Shown: positions 37,977-47,180, counted from the first letter of the stretch. The stretch is 51,773 nt of DNA from Marinifilum sp. (GCA_020718065.1 DYDE01000013.1:1-51773), one strand, 5' to 3'. Program-made: numbers and translations. Notes: generated from the letters alone by a model not told the origin.

Positions 37977-39206
37977 TTATTTTAAGGATGGGTTTGAAAC
38001 TTTTCCTAAGAATAAAATGCAATTATTAATATTGTCTTTTATTAAAAAAATAAAAGGATGATTCACATTAAAATCAATAGGATCTTTTGGAGGACCAGAT
38101 TTTTCAATCAGAACAACAGCAGTAGATCCTGCGGCTTCAGTTCCTGTTTCATTAACATTTATAAATGTTTTATGAATAACTTTATCTATTTTCAAATCAG
38201 TTTTTCCAGTTATTCCTGAAAAATCAGCTTCATTGGTAAAAGTTATTGGCATCCCCAATGCAGAAAGAACATCTTTTAATTCAAATTCTGAAATCATATT
38301 AAATTTTGGAAGATTTAAATTGATTCTTTCAAATATCATTGAATTTGTTAACTCTTCTATTTGTTTCCAATTCATAAATTTTTCAATACCTGCTATTCCA
38401 TCTTTCTTTTTTGGCAATAAAATGATCATACTTGCACTTCTGTTTTTATAAGGAATATCAATTAATTGAAAATAGTCATTTTCTAAATATCTGTATTTTT
38501 CAACAATATTCATAAAAGGAACACTAACATTGTTTTTTCCATCAATCAGAAAGTTATTGTTTTTTGTTTTTTTGCTGTCAAATTTATAATCCCAGGTACC
38601 ATTAAAATATATTGCATTAACAATAACTAATCTTGTTAATTGGGTTAAAACATTTGGTTTTATTAATTGTTTTATTTTATTGTTTGTTTGCAATTCAACC
38701 CATTTGTTAATATCTAAACGACTTTTTTCTGTTTGTTTTTTAAAATCTGCTTTATTAACACTTGTCTTGTAATATGTATTAATAAAATCTAAATATTCTT
38801 TTAAAAAAACATAATCTTTCTGTATCCATAATGAATTTGCAATTTTTAAATCTAAGCCTTTTTTGTTAAGTAATATCAAACTATCAATTAGCGTTTTAAA
38901 TTCTTTATGAAAATTCTTCTGATTTAAATTGAAATGTAATACATTGCTCATTTGTTTTTCAGTTTCTGTTTTTGCACCAGCATAAGTCATTGCTAAAGCT
39001 GCAGAAATACTAATCGGAGCCATAAAAACATTTTCTTTATCTTTTCCTGATTTTAAAAATAACTCAAATGCAAAAGTATTATTACCATCAACAACTGTTT
39101 GATTTTGTAAAGCATCATTTGCTGATATAATCAAATTATTGTTTTGACTAAAAAGTTTAGCTTGAAATGTAATTATACAGATAAAAATAAAAACAAATGT
39201 TTTCAT
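37977..39206 (-). CDS. Secreted serpin (serine protease inhibitor)
   Basis: A 409-residue serpin with a signal peptide (about 1-20) and the family core: FMAPISISAALAMTYAGAKT, NAIYFNGTWDYKF, and the C-terminal NHPFIFLIKD with FLGKVSNP. The reactive-loop hinge GTEAAGSTAV has the small residues needed for loop insertion, so an inhibitor is likely. Counting from the hinge, P1-P1' would be Lys-Ser in IEKSGPP, suggesting a trypsin-like target. It begins a run with terC (13 bp) and is preceded by a good promoter. Confidence 0.93.
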   Translation of the reverse strand: MKTFVFIFICIITFQAKLFSQNNNLIISANDALQNQTVVDGNNTFAFELFLKSGKDKENVFMAPISISAALAMTYAGAKTETEKQMSNVLHFNLNQKNFHKEFKTLIDSLILLNKKGLDLKIANSLWIQKDYVFLKEYLDFINTYYKTSVNKADFKKQTEKSRLDINKWVELQTNNKIKQLIKPNVLTQLTRLVIVNAIYFNGTWDYKFDSKKTKNNNFLIDGKNNVSVPFMNIVEKYRYLENDYFQLIDIPYKNRSASMIILLPKKKDGIAGIEKFMNWKQIEELTNSMIFERINLNLPKFNMISEFELKDVLSALGMPITFTNEADFSGITGKTDLKIDKVIHKTFINVNETGTEAAGSTAVVLIEKSGPPKDPIDFNVNHPFIFLIKDNINNCILFLGKVSNPSLK

Positions 39207-39239
39207 AATAATGATTTATTTTATAGATTAATAGAATGA

Positions 39240-39271
39240 CAAACCTACATAAATTTTGGGAAATTAGCAAA
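39240..39271 (-). promoter_or_regulatory. Bacteroidota-type promoter of the serpin gene
   Basis: On the minus strand: TTTG (39271-39268), 20 bases, then TAGGTTTG (39247-39240). It predicts a leader of about 28 bases before the ATG at 39206. Confidence 0.6.
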
Positions 39272-39405
39272 TTCAAAATTAAAATTCAAAAGGTTTTACT
39301 TTTAAAAAAGTGTTAATTCATTGACAATTATATTATGAAAAACATTAAAAAGGAACTTGATTCTTTACATTGTTTTAAAATAATCGGAAGGATTGTTTTT
39401 TTAAT

Positions 39406-39413
39406 TATTTTTG
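39406..39413 (+). promoter_or_regulatory. Candidate -7 box for the GT2/sigma gene pair
   Basis: TATTTTTG matches TAnnTTTG and lies 50 bp before the GT2 ATG. No TTG with 19-20 bp spacing is seen. Confidence 0.4.
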
Positions 39414-39462
39414 CACCTTAATTTAATAAAACCCTATTTTATTTGATTTTTCATAGAAAGAT

Positions 39463-40605
39463 ATGACTTATTTTACTGAATTTACAGGATCAAATGTGTT
39501 TTTAGCTTTACTTATTGTTTATATTATAAGTGTTTTAATTCAATTAATTTATTATTGGTTTGTATTTGGAAAGCTTGCCTTTTATAAAAAGAAATATATT
39601 CCTAATACCCAGCTTTCACCTGTTTCTGTTATTATTTGCGCACGTAACGAATCTGTCAATTTAAAAAAGTACTTACCACTTATACTTGAACAGGATTACC
39701 CGGAATATGAAGTAGTGGTAGTTGATGACAATTCTGATGATGAAACGTTTTTTCTCATAAAGGATCTTTCTGTAATATATCCTCATCTCAAATATGTAAA
39801 GAAAGAAGAAAGTGTTAATTTTTTTAAAGGAAAAAAGTTTGCATTGGCATTGGGAATAAAATCTTCAAAAAATGATTTGCTATTGCTTTCTGATGCCGAT
39901 TGCTATCCTAAAAGTAATCAGTGGTTGCGTAAGATGCAACAACAATTCTCATCAACACACGAAATTGTGCTTGGCTATGGTGCTTATGAAAAACGCAGAG
40001 GTTTTTTAAATATGCTTATCAGGTATGATACCATAATGACTGCCTTACATTACCTTTCTTTTGCGTTAATTAAAATGCCATATATGGGTGTTGGAAGAAA
40101 TCTAGCTTATACAAAATCTTTGTTTTATAAGAATAAAGGGTTTACTTCTCATTATAAAATTCAATCGGGTGATGATGATTTGTTTATTAACCAATGTTCT
40201 TCTAATAGAAATACTACTATACAGATTGATGAAGAAGCACACACTGTTTCATTTCCAAAAACTACTTTTAAACAATGGTTCTTTCAAAAGAAAAGACATT
40301 ATTCTACCGGTAGGTATTATAAGTTTAAACATAAAATATTACTTACACTATTTCCATTTAGTCAGTTTGCATATTATACACTATTGATTATATTGTTGGT
40401 GTTCCAAATTAAAATAGAGATTGTTATAGGGCTATTGTTAATTAAACTATTAACACGAATATTTATATTGAATAAATGTTTAAATATTTTAAAGGAAAAA
40501 AAATTATTATTAATTTCGCTGCTGGTAGAAATATTTTTTGTTATATTTAACCCGATTTTACACTTATCAAATATTATTCGCAAGCAAAATAAATGGAAGA
40601 AATAG
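39463..40605 (+). CDS. Membrane-anchored glycosyltransferase family 2
   Basis: A 380-residue enzyme with an N-terminal helix (about 13-34), a GT-A domain and two to three C-terminal helices (about 295-370). Domain motifs are VSVIICARNES, VVVVDDNSDDE, LLLSDADCYPKS (the DxD-like metal site) and QSGDDDLFINQ. FFQKKRHYSTGRYY resembles the (Q/R)xxRW region. It would transfer sugars at the inner-membrane face. It overlaps the next gene by 13 bp. The substrate is unknown. Confidence 0.88.
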   Translation: MTYFTEFTGSNVFLALLIVYIISVLIQLIYYWFVFGKLAFYKKKYIPNTQLSPVSVIICARNESVNLKKYLPLILEQDYPEYEVVVVDDNSDDETFFLIKDLSVIYPHLKYVKKEESVNFFKGKKFALALGIKSSKNDLLLLSDADCYPKSNQWLRKMQQQFSSTHEIVLGYGAYEKRRGFLNMLIRYDTIMTALHYLSFALIKMPYMGVGRNLAYTKSLFYKNKGFTSHYKIQSGDDDLFINQCSSNRNTTIQIDEEAHTVSFPKTTFKQWFFQKKRHYSTGRYYKFKHKILLTLFPFSQFAYYTLLIILLVFQIKIEIVIGLLLIKLLTRIFILNKCLNILKEKKLLLISLLVEIFFVIFNPILHLSNIIRKQNKWKK

Positions 40606-41204
40606 GCTCGCATTTTACCGAAAAAGCATTACGAGATTATAAATTGGTTCGTATTGCCTTGGAAACTGGCGACCAAAAAGCCTATGCAGAATTAATGGGC
40701 TATTATAAAGACTCTATTTATTTTATGCTTCTAAAAATGACCAACAATCAGGATGATGCTGATGATCTCACGTTGGAAACCTTTGGTAAAGCATTTAAAA
40801 ACTTGCATCAATATACTCCCGACTTTGCTTTTAGTACATGGCTTTTTAAAATTGCTTCAAACAATTGCATCGATTTTATTCGTAAAAAGAAAAAGAATAC
40901 CTTTTCAATTGATATCCCTATTGACGATAATTTTGGAAGTGATATAGCCCAGAATATCCCTTGTAAAGGTCTTGATCCAGAAGAGAAATTTATAAAAAAA
41001 CAGAAAATTAAGCTAATGCACGAACTTGTTGACAAGCTTAAACCAAAATATCGAAAACTTATTGAATTGCGCTATTTCAAAGAATTTTCTTATGAAGAAA
41101 TTGCAGCCGAATTGAATATGCCACTTGGCACTGTTAAAGCACAATTATTCAGAGCAAGAGAGTTTCTTTGCAATGTTCTCAAAGATTCACACGAAAGTAT
41201 TTAG
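40593..41204 (+). CDS. RNA polymerase sigma-70 family factor (ECF type)
   Basis: A 203-residue factor with region 2 (NNQDDADDLTLETFGKAF, FSTWLFKIASNNCIDFIRKK) and region 4 (LIELRYFKEFSYEEIAAEL, MPLGTVKAQLFRAREFL). It directs RNA polymerase to a specific promoter set. No anti-sigma gene is adjacent. Its start lies inside the GT2 gene (13-bp overlap), so the two are translated together, an unusual pairing. The ATG at 40593 precedes a normal N terminus. Confidence 0.92.
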   Translation: MEEIGSHFTEKALRDYKLVRIALETGDQKAYAELMGYYKDSIYFMLLKMTNNQDDADDLTLETFGKAFKNLHQYTPDFAFSTWLFKIASNNCIDFIRKKKKNTFSIDIPIDDNFGSDIAQNIPCKGLDPEEKFIKKQKIKLMHELVDKLKPKYRKLIELRYFKEFSYEEIAAELNMPLGTVKAQLFRAREFLCNVLKDSHESI

Positions 41205-41236
41205 TAAAAACCCATAATTTATTTACTATTTTTTCA

Positions 41237-41995
41237 ATGGATATAACTGTTAAAGAAAAGTTTATTTTATTGTGGAAAAAGTATTTTGGAGAAACCGAAC
41301 TTCCTATTACTTTTTATTATACTGAAAAAATTGATATAACTGAAAAAGCAAATCCATTAAAAGGACATAGTTGTCTAATTTGTGAACTGGCTAAAGTTCG
41401 GAAAGGACAATCGATTTCATACAATGCTGATGCAATTTCTTGTGGAGGTGCCAAACGTTATCTTGGTTATTCGAATGATATTCGTCCTAACTTTGAGTAT
41501 TTTCTTTCTTGTGGAATACCGGGTGTAATGGAAGGCGAACGTTATGTTAGAACTCCGGAAATGGTTAAAGAGATACAAAAGAATCAAAGAACGTTACCAA
41601 TTGAAGGAAAGAACATCATTTTTAAACGTTGGGATAATTTGATTGAAGAAGATACGCCGGAAGTTGTTATTTTTTTTGCAAAACCTGATGTGCTTTCAGG
41701 TTTGTTTACTTTGGCTAACTTCGACCAAACAGAACCCAATACTACTTTTGCTCCTTTTGGTGCAGGTTGTGGTTCTATTATTCATTATCCATTTTTAGAA
41801 AAAGATCAAATAAGACCACGTGCTGTAATTGGAATGTTCGATCCGTCTGCACGTCATTGTGTTCCTGAAAATACATTAACATTTGCTCTTCCAATGGTTA
41901 AATTTCTGAAAATGATAGACTATATGGAAGAAAGCTTTCTTATAACAGATACATGGAAAACTGTTAAAACCAGAATAGACAAAGAAAATAAATGA
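41237..41995 (+). CDS. DUF169-family protein
   Basis: A 252-residue soluble protein with [43 protein letters not shown] and [17 protein letters not shown], matching the DUF169 family of Cys- and Gly-rich proteins found in anaerobes. Several conserved cysteines suggest metal or corrinoid handling, but function is not established. The open frame extends upstream to 41168, overlapping the sigma gene; the ATG at 41237 gives a clean start. Its stop overlaps the trmD start (ATGA). Confidence 0.84.
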   Translation: MDITVKEKFILLWKKYFGETELPITFYYTEKIDITEKANPLKGHSCLICELAKVRKGQSISYNADAISCGGAKRYLGYSNDIRPNFEYFLSCGIPGVMEGERYVRTPEMVKEIQKNQRTLPIEGKNIIFKRWDNLIEEDTPEVVIFFAKPDVLSGLFTLANFDQTEPNTTFAPFGAGCGSIIHYPFLEKDQIRPRAVIGMFDPSARHCVPENTLTFALPMVKFLKMIDYMEESFLITDTWKTVKTRIDKENK

Positions 41996-42675
41996 GAATA
42001 GATATTCTTACCATATTTCCTGAGATGTTCGATAGTCCTTTCGGGCATTCTATTATTAAAAGAGCAAAAAACAAAGGGATAGTAAAAATTTTTATACATA
42101 ATATAAGGGATTATTCTCTCACCAAAAACAAAAACGTTGATGATTATGCTTTTGGAGGTGGGGCTGGTATGGTTATGATGATTGAACCGATAGCGCTTTG
42201 CATAGAAAAACTAAAATCGGAAAGAACTTATGATGATATAATTTATATGAGTCCTGATGGTGAGCTTCTCAATCAATCTATTGCCAATCATTTATCAATG
42301 TATAATAATTTGATTATTTTATGTGGACATTATAAAGGTATTGACGAAAGAGTTCGTGAAGCATATATTACAAGAGAAATTTCTATTGGTGATTATGTGC
42401 TGTCAGGGGGAGAGTTGGCTGCTGCTGTTCTTTGCGATTCCATTATTCGGGTAATCCCCGGAGTACTGAACGATGAAACTTCTGCATTATCAGATTCTTT
42501 TCAAAACGATTTATTGTCTCCGCCTGTTTATACTCGACCTGCAAATTACAAGGGAATGAAAGTCCCAGACATTTTATTGTCTGGGAATGAAAAAGAAATT
42601 CAAAAATGGAAAATGAGTAAAGCGATGGAACGCACCGCTTTACGTAGACCAGATTTATTATCTGATGATGATTAA
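41992..42675 (+). CDS. trmD: tRNA (guanine-37 N1)-methyltransferase
   Basis: A 227-residue SPOUT enzyme: [50 protein letters not shown] and [16 protein letters not shown], the AdoMet-knot sequence of TrmD. It methylates G37 of tRNAs with a G at position 36, preventing frameshifts. The usual neighbours rpsP, rimM and rplS are absent. It overlaps the DUF169 gene by ATGA. A 9-bp hairpin lies inside the 3' end of the gene (42563-42586). Confidence 0.96.
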   Translation: MRIDILTIFPEMFDSPFGHSIIKRAKNKGIVKIFIHNIRDYSLTKNKNVDDYAFGGGAGMVMMIEPIALCIEKLKSERTYDDIIYMSPDGELLNQSIANHLSMYNNLIILCGHYKGIDERVREAYITREISIGDYVLSGGELAAAVLCDSIIRVIPGVLNDETSALSDSFQNDLLSPPVYTRPANYKGMKVPDILLSGNEKEIQKWKMSKAMERTALRRPDLLSDDD

Positions 42676-42693
42676 TTAAAAAATTTCTTACTT

Positions 42694-43173
42694 CTATTTT
42701 TGATTTTTATTTTTGTAATTTAGTTGTTGTAATAAGTATTTTTTAAATTCTCTTTCTGCTTCATTCAGCTTGGCTAATTTTTTAATTGGCAGCACTTCCT
42801 TGTATTTTATTAAATATGTTTTCCGTAAGTCAAGCATTTCCTGAGCCTGAATTATTTGTTGATTTACCAACTCTTCTGCTTCTTTATCTGTCATTACTTC
42901 AATCTTCTTTTTTATTGTGTTTTCTTTATGCTTTGTTTCCAATTCTTGTTTCTTTGCACTGAATTCATTATAAACAGGCCAGAACTTTTCTGCTTCTGCT
43001 GTTGTTAAATCAAGATACTTGGTAATAAATGATACTTTCTGGGTTTCTATCATTTCTTTTTTCTTTTGTTTGTCTGGTCCTTTCTGAGAAAAACCATAAT
43101 TGATTGTTGTAAACAAGATCAAAGCCATTGCTAACAATCTTAAAGCTATTTTGTTTAAAATAATTGTTTTCAT
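42694..43173 (-). CDS. Secreted helical Spy/CpxP-like protein
   Basis: A 159-residue protein with a signal peptide (MKTIILNKIALRLLAMALI, cleavage near FSQK) and a mature helical part rich in Lys and Glu: FITKYLDLTTAEAEKFWPVY and EVLPIKKLAKLNEAEREFKK. This layout recalls the Spy/CpxP-like periplasmic sensors commonly encoded behind ECF sigma factors in Bacteroidota. An upstream in-frame ATG at 43227 is less likely; the 43173 ATG gives a normal signal peptide. Third gene of the sigma module. Confidence 0.72.
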   Translation of the reverse strand: MKTIILNKIALRLLAMALILFTTINYGFSQKGPDKQKKKEMIETQKVSFITKYLDLTTAEAEKFWPVYNEFSAKKQELETKHKENTIKKKIEVMTDKEAEELVNQQIIQAQEMLDLRKTYLIKYKEVLPIKKLAKLNEAEREFKKYLLQQLNYKNKNQK

Positions 43174-43189
43174 ATAATATAGTTTTAAA

Positions 43190-43678
43190 TTAAAATTCGT
43201 TTTCATTGTTATCGTCACTTTCATCAATAAGGTAATTTATAATATCATCTGTATTTAAATATATGTCATCAATTAAATTAATTGAGGGAATATCAATTTC
43301 AGAATTATTTGTTAAAGCCTCTGTTAGCAATGATTCGTCATCATCGTCAATATTAGCATTCTGAATAAAATCCTGACTACTATCATTATAACTTATGTTT
43401 TTATTTGTTTTGGGTTCATCATTATTGTTTCTGATTAAAACAAGTATGCCAAAAAACAATAGTAAAACAACCATAACATATCGTATAACATATTTTGGGT
43501 TGAAAAACGAAGGTATTTTGGGTTCTTTTTGCAGGTCGTTACATTTTTGTTGAATGATTGACGGTAATTGTTCAAAATATTCATCAGGCTCATGCATTCC
43601 ATTGCTTTTGTTGATCTTCGACAAAATGGGAGCAATATTATTTAATGATTCTTTTTCTATGTTATTTTCTACAAACAT
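43190..43678 (-). CDS. Single-pass membrane protein, likely anti-sigma factor
   Basis: A 162-residue protein: a cytosolic N-terminal part (about 1-65), one membrane helix (about 67-83, VIRYVMVVLLLFFGILVLI) and a strongly acidic C-terminal tail in the periplasm (runs such as NIDDDDES and DESDDNNENEF). No zinc anti-sigma HxxxCxxC motif is visible. Its place between an ECF sigma gene and a Spy-like gene suggests an anti-sigma role, which is inference. It begins 40 bp after the sigma stop. Confidence 0.6.
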   Translation of the reverse strand: MFVENNIEKESLNNIAPILSKINKSNGMHEPDEYFEQLPSIIQQKCNDLQKEPKIPSFFNPKYVIRYVMVVLLLFFGILVLIRNNNDEPKTNKNISYNDSSQDFIQNANIDDDDESLLTEALTNNSEIDIPSINLIDDIYLNTDDIINYLIDESDDNNENEF

Positions 43679-43718
43679 TAATATATTTTTTATTATGACC
43701 TTTTAAAAAGGATAAGGT

Positions 43719-44261
43719 TTAATTTTCTTTTAAATATTTTTCAATTTTTTTTACACTTAAATGATAAGATGCTTTTAAAGCTCCGACAGAAGTTCCTAAA
43801 ATTTCAGCCATATCTTCATATTTTATGTTCTCAAAATACTTCATATTAAAAATAAGACGTTGTTTTTTAGGTAAACCTATTATTGCTTTTTGTAGCTTTC
43901 TTTGTATTTCATCTCCTTTAAAAAAATGATCATCATCAATTTTGCTGGCAAGTTCTTTTTCTACATTGATCATCGGTATAAATAAAAAAGTTCTTTTTTG
44001 TTTAAGAAATGTTAAAGTTTCGTTCGTTGCAATTCGATAAATCCAAGTATATAACCTAGATTCATTTCTAAAATTATTGATATTTCGCCATATCTTAATA
44101 AAGATATTCTGAACCACATCATTGGCGTCATCATGATCTATAACCATTCTTCTAACATGCCAATATACTTGTTTTTGATATTTCTTAACCAGCAAACTTA
44201 AAGCATAGTTAGGATTGTCTTTAAACAGATCGAGGATTTCTTCATCAGAAAATTCAGACAT
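43719..44261 (-). CDS. ECF RNA polymerase sigma factor
   Basis: A 180-residue sigma factor with region 2 (DHDDANDVVQNIFIKIWRNI, RLYTWIYRIATNETLTFLKQ) and region 4 (IFNMKYFENIKYEDMAEIL, TSVGALKASYHLSVKKIEKY). It is the first gene of a three-gene module with the membrane protein and the Spy-like protein, suggesting envelope-stress control. An 8-bp inverted repeat (TTCATCAA/TTGATGAA, 44305-44336) lies 44 bp upstream of the start. Confidence 0.93.
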   Translation of the reverse strand: MSEFSDEEILDLFKDNPNYALSLLVKKYQKQVYWHVRRMVIDHDDANDVVQNIFIKIWRNINNFRNESRLYTWIYRIATNETLTFLKQKRTFLFIPMINVEKELASKIDDDHFFKGDEIQRKLQKAIIGLPKKQRLIFNMKYFENIKYEDMAEILGTSVGALKASYHLSVKKIEKYLKEN

Positions 44262-44542
44262 CTTTATTATAAAGAATTAGATATAATATAAAAGTAAAAA
44301 TTATTTCATCAAAAAAGTAATGTTTGTCTTGATGAATATGTTTGTATGACAATTTTTATCTTTCAAGGTTTAATTGTTTTTAAAATAAAATTTTAAGCGT
44401 TATAAAACTTGTCATTTTTGCAATAGGGGCTTATTTTAGGCGAATTATTTCTTACCCGCCAAAACACAATGAATAATATAATAAGCCTAGAAAGATAATA
44501 TAATAATGATTGCTTTCTGAGTTTTAAAAGAAAAAGGTTGAA

Positions 44543-45703
44543 CTAATTAATTATTAATTTCCCGTTTGTTTCAATTTCTTTGTTTTCGTTGGTAATGGAA
44601 TAGAAATAAGAGCCTGAAATGATCGATTTTATATCAATTGTTTGCTGTCCTTTGTTTACAAAAAAACTATCAATTACTATATCTCCTTTAAGGTTGGTAA
44701 GTGTGAAATAGATGTCTTTTTCTGAATGGATATTAATGATATCATCTGCCGGATTTGGAAATATTTCTATTTGGGATGTTGTATTGGTTTCTATTTTTAT
44801 ACCAGAAGAATTATATGCCTGTGCAAAATATAAGGTAGCTGCTGTAGATGCTTTTGCCAATTCTTTTACACTTAGCGGATCCATATGGATAAGTATGTCT
44901 CCGGTTGTGTGATTGTATGGATTTTCATTATACTCATAATACCCGGTAATAATTTCTCCGTTTTGCTCGAAAGGCATATAATCGGAACCATAAGCATTAG
45001 AAATTTGGGTTTGCAAACTTGAATAAAGTTGAGTTAATGTTGCCAATGTATCTGTATATGCAGAAGAAATTGGATTGTTTTGCGATTGACCCGATTCGTC
45101 TCTTTCGCACTTAATGATATTATTTGCCATTCCTGCTGTTCCACCAACCATATCAATATTCAGAAGCAATTTTATATCAAGATTTTCAGGGATAACAGTA
45201 TTGTTAACATAATAATGACTACCAACCAAGCCAGATTCTTCTGCTGTAAAATGAATAAATTTAATAGAGTATTTGGTATTTATATTTTTCAGCAAACGGG
45301 CAACTTCCATAAGAATTACTGTTCCACTACCATTGTCATCTGTGCCAGGACAATTCGCAGCATCATAATGTCCATCAATTATAAAGTATTTGTTTGGATA
45401 TACTGTTCCTGTCTTGGTAACAACTATATTATAAAGCTGGTTTCCTGAATATGTAAATGTATCTACCTTTATATCGGTATAACCTAAATAATGATAATAA
45501 TTAATAATCCAACGGGCAGTATTTTTTAATGACTGAGAAGAAATTCCTTTGTTTCCAAAGTTTTCAAAGGTTTGCAATTTGCTATATATAGTGTCGTAAT
45601 TTACCCCTCCTGTTATACCCTGATAATAAGTATTTATTGTCTGGCTTTTTAATGTGGGAATTGATAAAAAAATAAAAATAAAAAATAATTTAAATGCCTT
45701 CAT
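44543..45703 (-). CDS. Secreted M28 zinc aminopeptidase with type IX secretion C-terminal domain
   Basis: A 386-residue protein with a signal peptide (MKAFKLFFIFIFLSIPTL), an M28 catalytic domain and a C-terminal sorting domain. Zinc ligands are visible in IIDGHYDAANCPG, GTDDNGSGT, FTAEESGLVGSH and LLNIDMVGG, with a late His in NHTTGDI. The tail has IFPNPADD and ends NGKLIIN, the type A pattern for the T9SS. So it is likely exported and attached to the surface or released. Two upstream ATGs (45718, 45769) are in frame; the 45703 ATG gives the best signal peptide. It follows the nitroreductase gene by 19 bp. Confidence 0.9.
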   Translation of the reverse strand: MKAFKLFFIFIFLSIPTLKSQTINTYYQGITGGVNYDTIYSKLQTFENFGNKGISSQSLKNTARWIINYYHYLGYTDIKVDTFTYSGNQLYNIVVTKTGTVYPNKYFIIDGHYDAANCPGTDDNGSGTVILMEVARLLKNINTKYSIKFIHFTAEESGLVGSHYYVNNTVIPENLDIKLLLNIDMVGGTAGMANNIIKCERDESGQSQNNPISSAYTDTLATLTQLYSSLQTQISNAYGSDYMPFEQNGEIITGYYEYNENPYNHTTGDILIHMDPLSVKELAKASTAATLYFAQAYNSSGIKIETNTTSQIEIFPNPADDIINIHSEKDIYFTLTNLKGDIVIDSFFVNKGQQTIDIKSIISGSYFYSITNENKEIETNGKLIIN

Positions 45704-45722
45704 CTTTAATTTGATCATTGTG

Positions 45723-46292
45723 TTAATTAATAAATAATTCATTGAGGGGTTTTCTTTGTTGTATGGCAATTTCTCTTTCTTTTAGTTTTTCCGAAAGTAA
45801 ATCAGGGTTTCCCAAATAACCAATAGCGATCATTGTTATTGGTTCTAAGCCATCAGGTATATCGAATTCTTTTTTCACAATTTCAATAGAAAAACCTGCC
45901 ATATTGTGAACATAAAGACCAAGTGATGATGCTTGGATCGTTAAATTGCCAATTGCCAACCCCAGATCGTGCATAGCCCATTTGTTTTTTTCATTGTTTT
46001 TTTCAAAATGGGTTTTAATAAAAGAAATTACTAAAACGGGAGCAGTACCAGCCCAAAGTTTATTCGCATCAACCAGACAGTTGAATAATTTATTATATTT
46101 GTCTTTGTCTGATTTGTCTGCATAAATAAAACGCCAGGGTTGTTCGTTCATTGCAGAAGCGGCCCATCGTGCTGCTTCAAATAAACTTAAAAGATATTCA
46201 TGTTTAATTGGTTTGTCTGAAAAGGAACGTGGACTCCAACGTTTCTGAAGAAATTCATGTATAGGATGTTGAAAATCGGGTTTGGGTTTCAT
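45723..46292 (-). CDS. Nitroreductase-family FMN oxidoreductase
   Basis: A 189-residue enzyme: QKRWSPRSFSDKPI, AARWAASAMNEQPWRFIYA, WAMHDLGLAIGNLTIQAS and IAIGYLGNPDLL, the FMN-binding pattern of the family. It uses NAD(P)H to reduce nitro groups, quinones or flavins; the physiological substrate is unknown. The ATG at 46292 is used because longer frames reach into the pirin gene. It begins 7 bp after the pirin stop, so the two are an operon. Confidence 0.92.
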   Translation of the reverse strand: MKPKPDFQHPIHEFLQKRWSPRSFSDKPIKHEYLLSLFEAARWAASAMNEQPWRFIYADKSDKDKYNKLFNCLVDANKLWAGTAPVLVISFIKTHFEKNNEKNKWAMHDLGLAIGNLTIQASSLGLYVHNMAGFSIEIVKKEFDIPDGLEPITMIAIGYLGNPDLLSEKLKEREIAIQQRKPLNELFIN

Positions 46293-46299
46293 TGTTAAT

Positions 46300-47151
46300 T
46301 TAATTTTTTTCTCTGATAAAAGCATTGTTATCATACTCAGCAAAAGCCATTAACAGTTCTTCTTCGGTATTCATAACAATAGGACCACGCCATGCTATTT
46401 TTTCTTTAATTGGCTTGCCTGCTATTAACAATATACCAACTCCTTCTTTACCACTTGTTATTTTTATTTTATCACCTTCCTCATACAGAACAACATGAAG
46501 GGCATTAACATTGGTTTCTTCAGCAAACATTCCATTTCCTTTATAAACATAAGTAAATACATTGTCTTCTGTATTTGTATCAAACTCAAAAGTGGTGTTG
46601 GGAGGAATAACAATATCCATAAACTTCGGATCTGCATAAATGCCTTTCACTGGTCCTTTTTTATTGTTGTATTCTCCACTTATTATTTTAACTTTTACTT
46701 TGTTTTCGGTTATTACTTCTGGGATTTCTTCGTGAGCAATGCCTTGGTATGCAGGTGAACACATTTTGTTATCTGATTTGAGATTTACCCATAATTGAAA
46801 ACCTTCTATTCCGAACAATTCGGATTTTGGCATTTCCTGGTGGATAATACCACTTCCGGCGGTCATCCATTGCACATCGCCCATTCCGATAACACTACTA
46901 TTGCCAAGACTGTCGCCATGTTCAACAATGCCTTTCAACATATAGGTAACAGTTTCTATTCCACGATGAGGATGCCAGGGGAAGCCTGCCATATAATCAG
47001 CAGGATCGTCAGATTTGAAATGATCAAGCAAAAGAAAAGGATCGAACATGGGTAGTTCGTAGAAACCAAATACACGGTTTATTTTTACACCCGCTCCATC
47101 AGTTACTTTTTTGCTTGAAATTATTTTTTTCACCTTTCTGTATGTTTCCAT
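46300..47151 (-). CDS. Pirin-family bicupin protein
   Basis: A 283-residue bicupin with the pirin N-terminal metal site (FPWHPHRGIETVTYMLKG, IVEHGDSLGN) and IIHQEMP, together giving the His and Glu iron ligands. The second cupin lacks obvious ligands, as usual. Pirins bind Fe and some oxidise quercetin or act in redox sensing. It is paired with a nitroreductase gene 7 bp downstream. A TAAATTTG -7-like box and an inverted repeat lie upstream. Confidence 0.93.
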   Translation of the reverse strand: METYRKVKKIISSKKVTDGAGVKINRVFGFYELPMFDPFLLLDHFKSDDPADYMAGFPWHPHRGIETVTYMLKGIVEHGDSLGNSSVIGMGDVQWMTAGSGIIHQEMPKSELFGIEGFQLWVNLKSDNKMCSPAYQGIAHEEIPEVITENKVKVKIISGEYNNKKGPVKGIYADPKFMDIVIPPNTTFEFDTNTEDNVFTYVYKGNGMFAEETNVNALHVVLYEEGDKIKITSGKEGVGILLIAGKPIKEKIAWRGPIVMNTEEELLMAFAEYDNNAFIREKN

Positions 47152-47180
47152 CTAATTGGTTGGTATTGGTTAAACATATA

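Noticed and set aside
39335-39421. 28-residue plus-strand frame MKNIKKELDSLH ahead of the GT2 gene
   Set aside because: It runs through the candidate promoter of the next gene, has no recognisable features and is short enough to occur by chance.
44408-44424. Sigma-54-like promoter at TGTCATTTTTGCA
   Set aside because: Spacing between the GTCA and TGCA words is too short for the -24/-12 pattern.
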